Shown here: positions 1 to 7,197 of the stretch, piece after piece
Numbering within the stretch: position 1 is the stretch's first letter
Layout of the letters: each line of letters starts with the position of its first letter
DNA from: an uncultured Flavobacteriales bacterium
GTDB lineage: Bacteria > Bacteroidota > Bacteroidia > CAIKAF01
Assembly: GCA_937925455.1 (NCBI GenBank)
Contig: CALEWF010000219.1
Span: forward strand, 1-22,808
Direction: 5' to 3'
DNA length: 22,808 nt
Made by a program: the position numbers and the translations under genes
Notes under the pieces: model-generated
What the model saw: only the letters and a program-made list of their open reading frames with translations
Database searches by the model: none
Told to the model about the DNA's origin: nothing

Positions 1-12
1 TTTCATCAAATG

Positions 13-40
13 GATGAACCAATACAGTTCATCTTTTTTT
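13..40 (+). terminator. Rho-independent terminator of a gene lying left of the window
   Basis: GATGAAC at 13-19 and GTTCATC at 27-33 form a perfect 7-bp stem with a 7-nt loop, followed at once by a run of T residues to position 40. This has the form of an intrinsic terminator on the plus strand, so a rightward gene probably ends just before the window. An alternative pairing of TTCATC (3-8) with GATGAA (13-18) would compete with it. Confidence 0.55.
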
Positions 41-290
41 GTTTCGTTTATTTTTTGCTTCAAATTTCTTTTCAAAAACCGTTCTTCAAATCCCTTTTTT
101 ATTTTTTCCTATACAAAAAATTAGTTGTTAAGGATTAACTATTTAATAAAATTCCGACAGTACATGTGATGATTTTTTTCATTTAAAAGTACTTTTTCTA
201 AAATCAAAAGTATTTTCAATGTGTTAGATTAATGAAAAGTTAATATGAATTTATTATTATTAAAGTAATTTAAGAATAAAGAAAAAGTAA
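41..290. other. AT-rich intergenic stretch, nothing recognised
   Basis: About 250 bp of very AT-rich DNA between the left-edge terminator and the 3' end of lptB. I see no convincing ORF, repeat or hairpin. It probably serves only as the space between two convergent transcription units. Confidence 0.5.
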
Positions 291-1022
291 CTATTGATTT
301 TTCCTTAATACAAAATTTTGACCCAAATATACTCTTCGTACTTGTTCATCTTCTGCTAATTCCTCGGCAGTACCTTGTTTTAAAATCTTTCCTTCAAAAA
401 GTAAATAGGCTCTGTCGGTAATACTTAGTGTTTCATGTACATTATGATCGGTGATTAAAATACCGATGTTCTTTTGTTTAAGTGAAAATACAATTTGTTG
501 TATGTCTTCTACTGCAATCGGATCAACTCCGGCAAATGGCTCGTCCAATAAAATAAATTTAGGGTCAACAGCTAATGCCCTGGCTATTTCTGTTCTTCGT
601 CTTTCACCGCCTGAAAGAAGATCACCCCGATTTTTTCTTACCCGAGTTAAACCAAATTCTTCTAACAGCATTTCGCATCGTTCTTTTTGTTCTTTTTTAG
701 TAAGCTTAGTCATTTCTAAAACTGCCAAAATATTATTTTCAACACTTAGCTTTCTGAAAACTGAAGCTTCCTGAGGTAAATAGCCAATCCCTTTTCGAGC
801 ACGTTTGTACATGGGTAGTCCGGTAATTATTTCATTTTCCAAATATATTTCACCGGCATTAGGACGAATCATTCCTACCATCATGTAAAAGGTAGTAGTT
901 TTCCCTGCACCATTAGGACCAAGCAAACCCACAATTTCACCCTGATTAACATGCAGGGTTACATTGTTTACTACGGTTCTGCTTTTATATGTTTTTATTA
1001 AGTTTCTTGCTCCAAAAATCAT
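291..1022 (-). CDS. lptB: LptB, LPS export ABC transporter ATPase
   Basis: This 243-aa protein is the cytoplasmic ATPase of the Lpt machine, which with LptF/LptG extracts lipopolysaccharide from the inner membrane. Visible motifs are Walker A GPNGAGKTT (residues 35-43), the Q-loop glutamine (Q84), the signature LSGGE (136-140), Walker B FILLDEP (156-162, catalytic E161) and the switch histidine in TDHNVHE (H193). The run EIARALAVDPKFILLDEPF and the length are typical of LptB rather than of a generic ABC ATPase. The ATG overlaps the TGA of the upstream DUF5686 gene (1019-1022), so translation is probably coupled. No lptA, lptC, lptF or lptG lies in the window, so the rest of the machine is encoded elsewhere. 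The family call is firm. Confidence 0.95.
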   Translation of the reverse strand: MIFGARNLIKTYKSRTVVNNVTLHVNQGEIVGLLGPNGAGKTTTFYMMVGMIRPNAGEIYLENEIITGLPMYKRARKGIGYLPQEASVFRKLSVENNILAVLEMTKLTKKEQKERCEMLLEEFGLTRVRKNRGDLLSGGERRRTEIARALAVDPKFILLDEPFAGVDPIAVEDIQQIVFSLKQKNIGILITDHNVHETLSITDRAYLLFEGKILKQGTAEELAEDEQVRRVYLGQNFVLRKNQ

Positions 1023-3568
1023 AGCTGTAAAAATACACCACCTTGAATACCCCAGTTAATGGCTTGTGGAAATAAAAGTTGTCCGGGATTATTCGGGTCA
1101 GCTTCTCTTCGATAGGTTAGTCGCCAATTAAATTGTATGTATAGGATGTTAAAAATATTTTCAATGCCGGCATTTAATTCAATATAAGGAATGTGTTTTC
1201 CGGTAACGGGATGTTTTAGTTCATAGGTATTGGCCGGAAGCCGAATAAAGCTTTTGTTTTCTTCTGAAATACTTCCCATTAATAATTTTATTCCCATAAA
1301 TTCCCGGAGCTTTAATTTCCTAACACCTGGAATTTTATTGAAGAAAAATCCATCGAAGTAATGTTGATATTTAAATGAAAACCATTGGTCGCTCACAAAC
1401 TCAAAATAATTCATGATATTAAATGAGTTGATCATATCGGCCATATAGGTATCATTCCCTAAATGTATTTCCATGAAGGGATAAGGCACTTGTCCGAAAA
1501 TTTTTCCTGCGGCAAGCTCATAAAAGCCTGTTCCTATGGGTTTGATACGAATTTTGTCATAAATGCTAAATTTTAGATTATGATACGTGAAATCAGAGCC
1601 TAATACGTCTTTAATACTTACGGCATAGGTAAATTTAATGGTAGGCCATCGGCCTCTAACGACTCTACGTTTGTTTCTGCCTACTAAAAATTTTTGCCCA
1701 TAAGCAAAGGTTGTTTCAAGTTGTATTTCTGTTTTTCTGAACTTATCTATATTCGTTGTTCCGTTAGCGTCTGGAGTGATTCTATCAAATTTTAGCGTGG
1801 GTGTTTGATAGATTTCAAACCAAGTAAATGAAATTCGGTTGTTTAACCCGCTAAACCAATCATGCTCATAAAATATATTGACTTTGTTTACGTAGGATAA
1901 ATCATTTAATGATCGTCGCCTTAAAAATGAACCTAAAAAGTTATCTGCCCTCCATTGAGTACTGCTTAATCCTAATTGATCTACATCCATCTGGGCTTTA
2001 ATGCCAATCATTCGCCAAGGATTTTTCGACTTATTAAAATGATAAGTAGAATACAAATCCCATTTCCACCGATTGTCTTTTGTTCCATAGGTTATGTGCC
2101 CTTCCAAAATCCACCGTTTGCTTACTTTGTTTCCGGTTCTGCCTCCTAACCTTATTCGGTGACCTTCTAAACCATTGTAGCTGTACATTTCATATACTGG
2201 GCCAATGGCAAACCAACCCAAGTCTAAGTATCCACTTCCAACCAAATCGCCAACTTTATAAAAAAATTTGTAGAGAGGGATTTTTTTTACTGAATCCGCA
2301 TTTTCATATATTTTCTTTTCTTTTAATGTTAATGAATCGTGCCTGTTTTCTTTCCAGAAATTTTCATCTTTACGTATTTCTTCGCTAAGTGTGATATCAT
2401 CCGGAAGTTTTGTAAATAGTTCAGAAGGCGGTTGGTTAATCTTATAGTTTTTAAAGCTGCTGGTTTTAATAATAACGATTCTGAAATTTTCTGATTTGGG
2501 TGCTATATTCATGGTAAAGTCCACAAAATCCCGTGGGTTTAAATCTACTCTTGCTACTTCTTTATCAATCACCCACTTCCCGTTTACTTGTTTGTAATCT
2601 ACCGATATTTCAAAATTTGCCATAATGTTGATATTGGCTTCCGGGTTCATTTTTAAATGCAGCGATTTAATTGCAAACGTCGTATCATGAATCCATACAT
2701 GCCCTATATAAATTTGTTCTTTCGGTAATCGGGGTTTTAGTTCAATTTTGTAGCAGTAATGATTGTCAATTACAGCAGTATCTGTTAAATAAAATTTATA
2801 GAACGTTAATCCCACAGGCGAAAGCGGGCCGATAAAGTTTTTACCTAATACTAATTGGTTGTCATCATAAAAATTAAATTCAGTATAAACAGAGCCCAGC
2901 AATTGAAAAAAATTATTATTTTCTACTCCCGAAATATTGGCTGCTTTAATGTATTCTTTGACTTCTGCCCCAAGTTTTTTATAGATGTCAGAGAGTGTTT
3001 CTGAAATTAAAAACGGGTAATGAGGTTCTCCGTTAATCGTATCTGCATTATCAAATACGAATTTAAAAGGCTTAAGTAATTTTTGATTTTTAAATTTTTC
3101 GGTAAGTCGGTATAAGTTAAATTGCGTTTTTACATACGATTCTGCTTCGTAGCTTTCATATCTTTTCATATCATTTTCCCAACGATGAGACCGGGCACTG
3201 TCTATTAACATTTCTGCCGGGTTGCCGGTATATTTGATTTCTATGGTTTGTAGCTCAATTCCTTCATCTTCTAATTCCACGGTTATTTCTTGTTTTTTAC
3301 CATATTCAATAGGAACCTCTTTGGGTTTGTATCCTAAAAAACTTACTCGAATGGAGCTTACTTTTTTTGTGGTAGTAAGTGTAAAATAACCGTTTTCATC
3401 GGTTACCGTTCCAATGGTTGTACCGGTAAAAACCACATCGGCAAATGGAATGGAAAAATCTTTCCCTTTTTCCATAACTCTGCCTTTTACAGTTGTAGTT
3501 TGCTGGGCATTGGCCGAAAACGCCAGTGTGAACAATATTATAATGGTATGTACAATGCGATTATTCAC
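1019..3568 (-). CDS. CarboxypepD_reg-like / DUF5686 outer-membrane protein
   Basis: An 849-aa protein with an N-terminal signal peptide (hydrophobic IIILFTLAFSANA, residues about 9-21). It is followed by a carboxypeptidase-regulatory-like beta-sandwich (about 25-110, with VKGRVMEKGKDFSIPFADV and the GYFTLTT and VSFLGYK blocks) and a long C-terminal region matching the DUF5686 family, which is predicted to form an outer-membrane beta barrel (aromatic alternating strands, about 430-849). The regulatory-like domain is shared with SusC/TonB receptors, but I see no clear plug domain. The start is GTG, overlapping the stop of the upstream AhpD-like gene by 8 bp; the 3' end overlaps lptB by 4 bp. 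Function is unknown. The link to lptB hints at an envelope or LPS-related role, but this is inference. Confidence 0.85.
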   Translation of the reverse strand: MNNRIVHTIIILFTLAFSANAQQTTTVKGRVMEKGKDFSIPFADVVFTGTTIGTVTDENGYFTLTTTKKVSSIRVSFLGYKPKEVPIEYGKKQEITVELEDEGIELQTIEIKYTGNPAEMLIDSARSHRWENDMKRYESYEAESYVKTQFNLYRLTEKFKNQKLLKPFKFVFDNADTINGEPHYPFLISETLSDIYKKLGAEVKEYIKAANISGVENNNFFQLLGSVYTEFNFYDDNQLVLGKNFIGPLSPVGLTFYKFYLTDTAVIDNHYCYKIELKPRLPKEQIYIGHVWIHDTTFAIKSLHLKMNPEANINIMANFEISVDYKQVNGKWVIDKEVARVDLNPRDFVDFTMNIAPKSENFRIVIIKTSSFKNYKINQPPSELFTKLPDDITLSEEIRKDENFWKENRHDSLTLKEKKIYENADSVKKIPLYKFFYKVGDLVGSGYLDLGWFAIGPVYEMYSYNGLEGHRIRLGGRTGNKVSKRWILEGHITYGTKDNRWKWDLYSTYHFNKSKNPWRMIGIKAQMDVDQLGLSSTQWRADNFLGSFLRRRSLNDLSYVNKVNIFYEHDWFSGLNNRISFTWFEIYQTPTLKFDRITPDANGTTNIDKFRKTEIQLETTFAYGQKFLVGRNKRRVVRGRWPTIKFTYAVSIKDVLGSDFTYHNLKFSIYDKIRIKPIGTGFYELAAGKIFGQVPYPFMEIHLGNDTYMADMINSFNIMNYFEFVSDQWFSFKYQHYFDGFFFNKIPGVRKLKLREFMGIKLLMGSISEENKSFIRLPANTYELKHPVTGKHIPYIELNAGIENIFNILYIQFNWRLTYRREADPNNPGQLLFPQAINWGIQGGVFLQL

Positions 3569-3923
3569 AGGGTTGTTGACTATTTGCTTCTATTTCTTCC
3601 CAAAATTCTAAAGCTCTCCGGGTATGCGGTATAACGATGGTGCCGCCAATAATATTTCCTACAGCCAGTATTTCAAATAACTCTTTTCGGGTTACTCCAT
3701 GTTCATGGCATCGGATGAGATGATATTTTACACAATCGTCACAACGCAACACCAGCGAGGCAACCAGCCCAAGCATTTCTTTGGTTTTAATGCTAAGTGC
3801 TCCCTCCTGGTAGGTTTGCATATCCAAATTAAACAAACGTTTAATTACTAAGTTATCTTCAGCCAGAATTTTTTCATTCATCCGGCTTCTGTATTCATTG
3901 AATTGTTCGAGATTTTTTCCCAT
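3561..3923 (-). CDS. Carboxymuconolactone decarboxylase / AhpD-like protein
   Basis: A 120-aa, all-helical small protein of the CMD/AhpD superfamily. The diagnostic motif is CDDCVKYH, with C61, C64 and H68 in the CxxC-x3-H spacing that gives AhpD-like proteins a peroxidase or thiol-reductase site; classical gamma-carboxymuconolactone decarboxylases lack these cysteines. A redox role is therefore more likely than aromatic degradation. The C-terminal GNIIGGTIVIPHTRRALEFWEE matches the usual last helices. It sits 54 bp downstream of the asparaginase gene and overlaps the DUF5686 gene, so it belongs to the lptB-containing transcription unit. Its physiological partner is not evident from the neighbours. 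Confidence 0.85.
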   Translation of the reverse strand: MGKNLEQFNEYRSRMNEKILAEDNLVIKRLFNLDMQTYQEGALSIKTKEMLGLVASLVLRCDDCVKYHLIRCHEHGVTRKELFEILAVGNIIGGTIVIPHTRRALEFWEEIEANSQQPCE

Positions 3924-3977
3924 AAATTCCGATTGCTAAAATACCTCAAATATTTACTTGTTTTTAATGCTTATTCT

Positions 3978-4970
3978 TCATTTTTCATTTTTTTTTTGGA
4001 TATACCCGGTTATTTTTCCACTCCAGTTGATAATTGGGGCTTTTTCGTATTTCTGTAATGATGGATGGCTATTCCCGGTATGCTTTTTTACCAAGTCATA
4101 GGCTATGAAATATTGCGGGCCCATTTTCCCGTCGTCTGTTTTTATGGCTGCTCCCAGTTTCTTTTGAAGAAAAGTGATTCCATATACACCTTCTGCTCCT
4201 GTTTTCCCTATCACATGGTTTCCTAAAGCTTCTGATAATTCTGTACAAAAGCGTTCTGTTCCAGCTATCATCATCGGATGAGCTTTGATGCTATGAATAA
4301 CCTGCATGGCGGCTTCAGTCCAACGAGAATCTATTCGTTCTGGAGTTGAAAGATTTTTAAATGCTACCGCCAATTGATAAAGTGTTAACGCAAAATTAGG
4401 TGCTGAGCATCCGTCAATACCTACAGGAAGCTGGTTGGGGTGTGTTTCTGCAAATTGTGCAATGCATTGTTTTATTTCTTGTTGTAAGGGATGATTTAAA
4501 TCCAGATAGTTTTCTGTGGAATATCCTTTCAGTTTACAGTAAGCTAAAAATCCTACATGTTTCCCTGAGCAGTTGTTATACAAAGGCGAAGGGATTTTAT
4601 GTTCAGCAAAAAAATTTCTACTGTCTTTTTCCCGATAAGGTGGATGAAAACCACATTGCAACATACGTTCGTTTAGTCGAGCTTTTTCCATAATAGATTG
4701 AATGACTTCAATGTGACGCTCCTCCGCATTATGCGACGCACACATCACTGCAATTTCTTCATCTGTAAAGTTGAAATATTTTTTGCCATCTGCTGCCAGT
4801 AGAGGTAATGCCTGAAAAAATTTCAAGGCTGAGCGTGGAAAAATAGGATTGAAAATATTCCCGGCCCTATCAATGATTTCGTTTTGTTCATTAACTACAC
4901 AATAGGCTCCACGGTAAAAACTTTCTGTTAATTCAGCACGGGTACTAATAACAAGAATTGGATTTGTCAT
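3978..4970 (-). CDS. L-asparaginase II family (Rhizobium etli type)
   Basis: A 330-aa cytoplasmic enzyme of the asparaginase II family (PF06089), unrelated to the E. coli type I/II enzymes. It is expected to hydrolyse asparagine to aspartate and ammonia. The family's key residues are visible: RSALK (S47, K50), CASHNAEE (S79), NNCSGKHVG (C134, K137) and DGCSAPNFA (C188), plus GTERFCTELSEALG and KTGAEGVYG. In the characterised R. etli enzyme (recalled, not searched) the corresponding Ser/Lys pair forms the active site and Cys-Lys-Cys binds zinc, so this copy looks intact. There is no signal peptide. It is the first gene of a leftward group, and the 320-bp region before it carries a candidate promoter and structured leader RNA that could control it. 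Confidence 0.9.
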   Translation of the reverse strand: MTNPILVISTRAELTESFYRGAYCVVNEQNEIIDRAGNIFNPIFPRSALKFFQALPLLAADGKKYFNFTDEEIAVMCASHNAEERHIEVIQSIMEKARLNERMLQCGFHPPYREKDSRNFFAEHKIPSPLYNNCSGKHVGFLAYCKLKGYSTENYLDLNHPLQQEIKQCIAQFAETHPNQLPVGIDGCSAPNFALTLYQLAVAFKNLSTPERIDSRWTEAAMQVIHSIKAHPMMIAGTERFCTELSEALGNHVIGKTGAEGVYGITFLQKKLGAAIKTDDGKMGPQYFIAYDLVKKHTGNSHPSLQKYEKAPIINWSGKITGYIQKKNEK

Positions 4971-5010
4971 TTGAGAAATTATTCGGAAAGATAGTGGAGA
5001 AAATACCGAA

Positions 5011-5058
5011 CTATTTTAATAAAATAAAAAAACCCGAGGTTCCGGTAGTGTTTTTCAT
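5011..5058 (-). other. Possible 15-codon leader ORF inside the structured leader
   Basis: On the minus strand an ATG at 5058, preceded by an AAGGAAG purine run, opens a short frame reading MKNTTGTSGFFILLK that ends at TAG (5011-5013). Its codons run through the 3' arm of the outer stem and the U-tract, so translation would affect folding there. It could be an attenuator peptide or a chance frame; no strong codon run for Asn or Asp is present. Confidence 0.15.
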
Positions 5059-5205
5059 ATTGTCTTCCTTTTTAACTTGGTTCTTAAACTAGATTTTATC
5101 AGGGTTGGTTTAATGATAAATTTTTAGGATTGGTTTAAGAAATAACTACCGGACCTGCAGGTTTCCTCCCACTATGAAAACGATTGTAAGAACGGTTTTG
5201 AATTT
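5022..5205 (-). ncRNA. Candidate structured RNA / attenuator leader upstream of asparaginase
   Basis: Three nested inverted repeats occur in the gene-free interval. The outer arms are 5145-5164 and 5030-5049 (CCGGTAGT pairs exactly, the rest imperfectly). The middle arms are TTCTTAAAC (5081-5089) with GTTTAAGAA (5133-5141), perfect. The inner arms are TTTATCA (5095-5101) with TGATAAA (5114-5120), perfect with a 12-nt loop. Read on the minus strand, the outer stem is followed by a T-rich tract (about 5022-5031), as in an intrinsic terminator, and a TAnnTTTG box lies upstream. Two copies of TTAAACCAAYCCT occur in the 5' half. It could be a stand-alone small RNA of rod shape (6S-like) or an attenuating leader of the asparaginase gene. 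I do not recognise the family. Confidence 0.45.
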
Positions 5206-5212
5206 TACACTA

Positions 5213-5220
5213 CAAATGTA
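5213..5220 (-). promoter_or_regulatory. Candidate -7 box (TACATTTG) for the leader RNA/asparaginase
   Basis: On the minus strand this reads TACATTTG, an exact match to the Bacteroidota -7 consensus TAnnTTTG. Transcription would start near 5205, giving a leader of about 235 nt before the asparaginase ATG. No good -33 TTTG is seen at the expected distance, so support is partial. Confidence 0.4.
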
Positions 5221-5260
5221 GGGTAAACAATTTTTTTGTTCTTACACTAATTATTAAATA

Positions 5261-5276
5261 ACTAATTCGAATTAGT
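5261..5276. promoter_or_regulatory. Perfect 16-bp palindrome, possible operator
   Basis: ACTAATTCGAATTAGT is identical to its own reverse complement. It lies about 40 bp upstream of the candidate -7 box at 5213-5220 and 17 bp past the stop codon of the LytTR regulator gene. A dimeric regulator site is the simplest reading. It has no T-tract suited to a terminator, and LytTR-domain proteins usually bind direct repeats, so the neighbouring regulator is not an obvious ligand. Confidence 0.35.
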
Positions 5277-5292
5277 AAACCAATAAAACTGT

Positions 5293-6045
5293 TTAGAATT
5301 TATTGAGGATAATTAAAAAGTTATCTCGGTAATTCTTTGATAGCGGAACGTTTGAATTGTCGGAAAGTATTAGGTATCCTCCATCTGCTTTTTGATATTG
5401 TACTATATGATCAATATTTACCAAATGCGATTGATGAACTCTTACAAAGCCATGATCACATAGCATTTCGTCATATTCTTTGAGTGTTTTGCTAATAAGA
5501 AATTCGCGATTTCGTGTAAGATAAAAGGTGGTATAATTACTTTGTGATTGAAGGCGGATAATTTCATCCAATGCAAAAAACTGAATACCTCCTTGGATCG
5601 GAAGTCCGATTCTTCGAAGTTTTTTATCCTTTGGTTCGCTCAAGTTATTTAGAAGATAATCCAAGCGATTATTTAGTTTATTTCCCTTTATTCTTTCTTC
5701 AGCACGCTGAACAGCTTCTTTTAATTCTTCAATATCTATGGGTTTTAATAGATAATCAATGGCCGAAAATTTAAACGCCTTAATAGCATAGTGATTGAAT
5801 GCAGTGGTAAAAATTACTTCGGTTGATGTGTTTTTGATGGCTTCTAATACATCAAAGCCACTGCCTTCGCCAATTTCAATATCCAAAAAAACCAAATCGG
5901 GATGAGTGGATTGAATCAGTTCAGTAGCTTCTGTAACAGATTCTGCACTACCAATAATTTGTACCTGCGGGCAATAATTATTCAGAAAATAGCTAAGATT
6001 TTCTCTGGCATTTAATTCATCATCTACTATAACTGCTCTAATCAT
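5293..6045 (-). CDS. LytTR-family response regulator
   Basis: A 250-aa two-component response regulator. The receiver domain (about 1-120) has the acidic pair D9/D10, phosphoacceptor D55 in LVFLDIEIG, the switch threonine in IFTTAF (T80/T81) and K101 in LLKPID. The C-terminal LytTR DNA-binding domain (about 140-250) shows IIRLQSQSNYTTFYL, FVRVHQSHLVNIDHI and VPLSKNYRDNF. It resembles LytR/AlgR-type regulators that work with LytS/YehU-like histidine kinases, but no kinase gene lies in this window, so it is an orphan or its partner lies elsewhere. It is followed by the gene-free region holding the palindrome and RNA candidate, and preceded by the MBL-fold gene on the same strand (43-bp gap). 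Confidence 0.93.
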   Translation of the reverse strand: MIRAVIVDDELNARENLSYFLNNYCPQVQIIGSAESVTEATELIQSTHPDLVFLDIEIGEGSGFDVLEAIKNTSTEVIFTTAFNHYAIKAFKFSAIDYLLKPIDIEELKEAVQRAEERIKGNKLNNRLDYLLNNLSEPKDKKLRRIGLPIQGGIQFFALDEIIRLQSQSNYTTFYLTRNREFLISKTLKEYDEMLCDHGFVRVHQSHLVNIDHIVQYQKADGGYLILSDNSNVPLSKNYRDNFLIILNKF

Positions 6046-6088
6046 AAATGGGATGGATGGTTAAATTTAACATTAAATATAATATTTT

Positions 6089-6727
6089 TTATTGAAAAAA
6101 AGGGTTTGAATGAATTTCTTCACCAATTTTTGTAGAAGGTCCATGCCCTGGATACACGATGGTTTCCGCTGGAAGCACAAAAAGCCGGTTTTTTATATGG
6201 TGAATTAGCGTATTGTAATCTCCTCCGGGAAGGTCGGTTCGCCCGATACTACCAGCAAATAGTACATCTCCCACCATGGCTATACCTGATTCTGGTTGAT
6301 AAAAAATTATACCATCAGCAGAATGTCCGGGGCAATAGATAACGTCAAAAGTTATATTACCCAAATTTATCTTATCTCCATGTTCTAACAATTGATCAGG
6401 TTGTGGGCAAGCCTCTAATGGTATTCCATACATTTGTGATATAAGCGGTTGCATGCGAATCCCTTCAGGGGCTAATGCATGAGCTAATATGGGGATATTA
6501 AATTGCTGCTTAATAAACGAAACGCCAAATATGTGGTCCAAATGGCTATGTGTGAGCCAAATAGCTTGTGGCTTAAGTTGGTTTTTTCGAATGTATGAGG
6601 TCAATTCTTCTTTTTCTTGTGCATGATAGCATCCCGGATCTATGATAATGCAAAGATTGTCGCTATCACTCAAAATATATGTGATTTCGGCAAAAGGATT
6701 GAATTCAAAAGCCTGAACTTTAATCAT
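6089..6727 (-). CDS. MBL-fold hydrolase, glyoxalase II-like
   Basis: A 212-aa metallo-beta-lactamase-fold protein. The metal-binding set is complete: THSHLDH (H60, H62, D64, H65), CPGHSADG (H135), GDVLFAGSIGRTDL (D154) and YPGHGPSTKIGEE (H195). Length and motifs match the short YcbL/GloB2-like branch, which lacks the C-terminal glutathione-binding domain of true glyoxalase II. It probably hydrolyses a thioester such as S-lactoylglutathione or a related thiol adduct, but the substrate cannot be fixed from sequence. There is no signal peptide, so it is cytoplasmic. It lies upstream of the LytTR gene on the same strand and is divergent from the TauE-like gene. Confidence 0.9.
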   Translation of the reverse strand: MIKVQAFEFNPFAEITYILSDSDNLCIIIDPGCYHAQEKEELTSYIRKNQLKPQAIWLTHSHLDHIFGVSFIKQQFNIPILAHALAPEGIRMQPLISQMYGIPLEACPQPDQLLEHGDKINLGNITFDVIYCPGHSADGIIFYQPESGIAMVGDVLFAGSIGRTDLPGGDYNTLIHHIKNRLFVLPAETIVYPGHGPSTKIGEEIHSNPFFQ

Positions 6728-6819
6728 AAAAATTACAAAAGCTCAAAATTCTATATTTCATTCTATAACAGAAAGAATTTTATCTTAGTACATTCGTTAA
6801 ACTTTCTGAAATTGTGAAA

Positions 6820-7197
6820 ATGGATATTACTACAATTTTAATTCTTGCTTTGACAGGTATATTAGCCGGATTTTTGGGCGGAATGGTTGGGGTAGGAGGG
6901 GGAATAATCATGGTACCGATGATGGTATATGCCATGCATTTGCCTCAACTCACAGCCCAAGGTATAAGTCTTTCGGTGTTGATGATTCCGGTAAGTTCAT
7001 TTGCCGTTTATAATTATTACAAAGCCGGAGCGCTTACCAAGCAACATTTTATTTATACATTAGTTATTGCAATTTTCTTTGCCGTTGGTACGTTTTTGGC
7101 ATCCCGTATTGTGGTAAGGCTCGATCCTCAAATGGTGAGAAGAATATTTGCCGTGTTTATGATTGTAGTGGCCATTAAAATGATATTGGGTAAATGA
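6820..7197 (+). CDS. Half-size TauE/SafE family permease
   Basis: About 125 aa and very hydrophobic, with roughly four membrane segments (about 4-24, 38-60, 72-95 and 104-123). The glycine-rich motif GGMVGVGGGIIMVPMM near the N-terminus is the hallmark of the TauE/SafE (former DUF81) family of putative anion or sulfite/sulfonate exporters. Full members are about 250 aa with two such halves, so this is a single-half protein that should work as a dimer; this form is common and not by itself a sign of truncation. I prefer ATG 6820 over GTG 6814. The stop overlaps the ATG of the amidohydrolase (7194-7197), so the two are translated together. Substrate unknown. Confidence 0.85.
   Translation: MDITTILILALTGILAGFLGGMVGVGGGIIMVPMMVYAMHLPQLTAQGISLSVLMIPVSSFAVYNYYKAGALTKQHFIYTLVIAIFFAVGTFLASRIVVRLDPQMVRRIFAVFMIVVAIKMILGK

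Noticed and set aside
5022..5205. tRNA, tmRNA or SRP RNA in the gene-free interval
   Set aside because: No cloverleaf, no CCA end or T-loop GTTCRA motif, and none of the conserved SRP or tmRNA blocks is visible.
5293..6045. A two-component pair including the LytTR regulator
   Set aside because: No histidine kinase gene lies in the window; the neighbour is an MBL-fold hydrolase.
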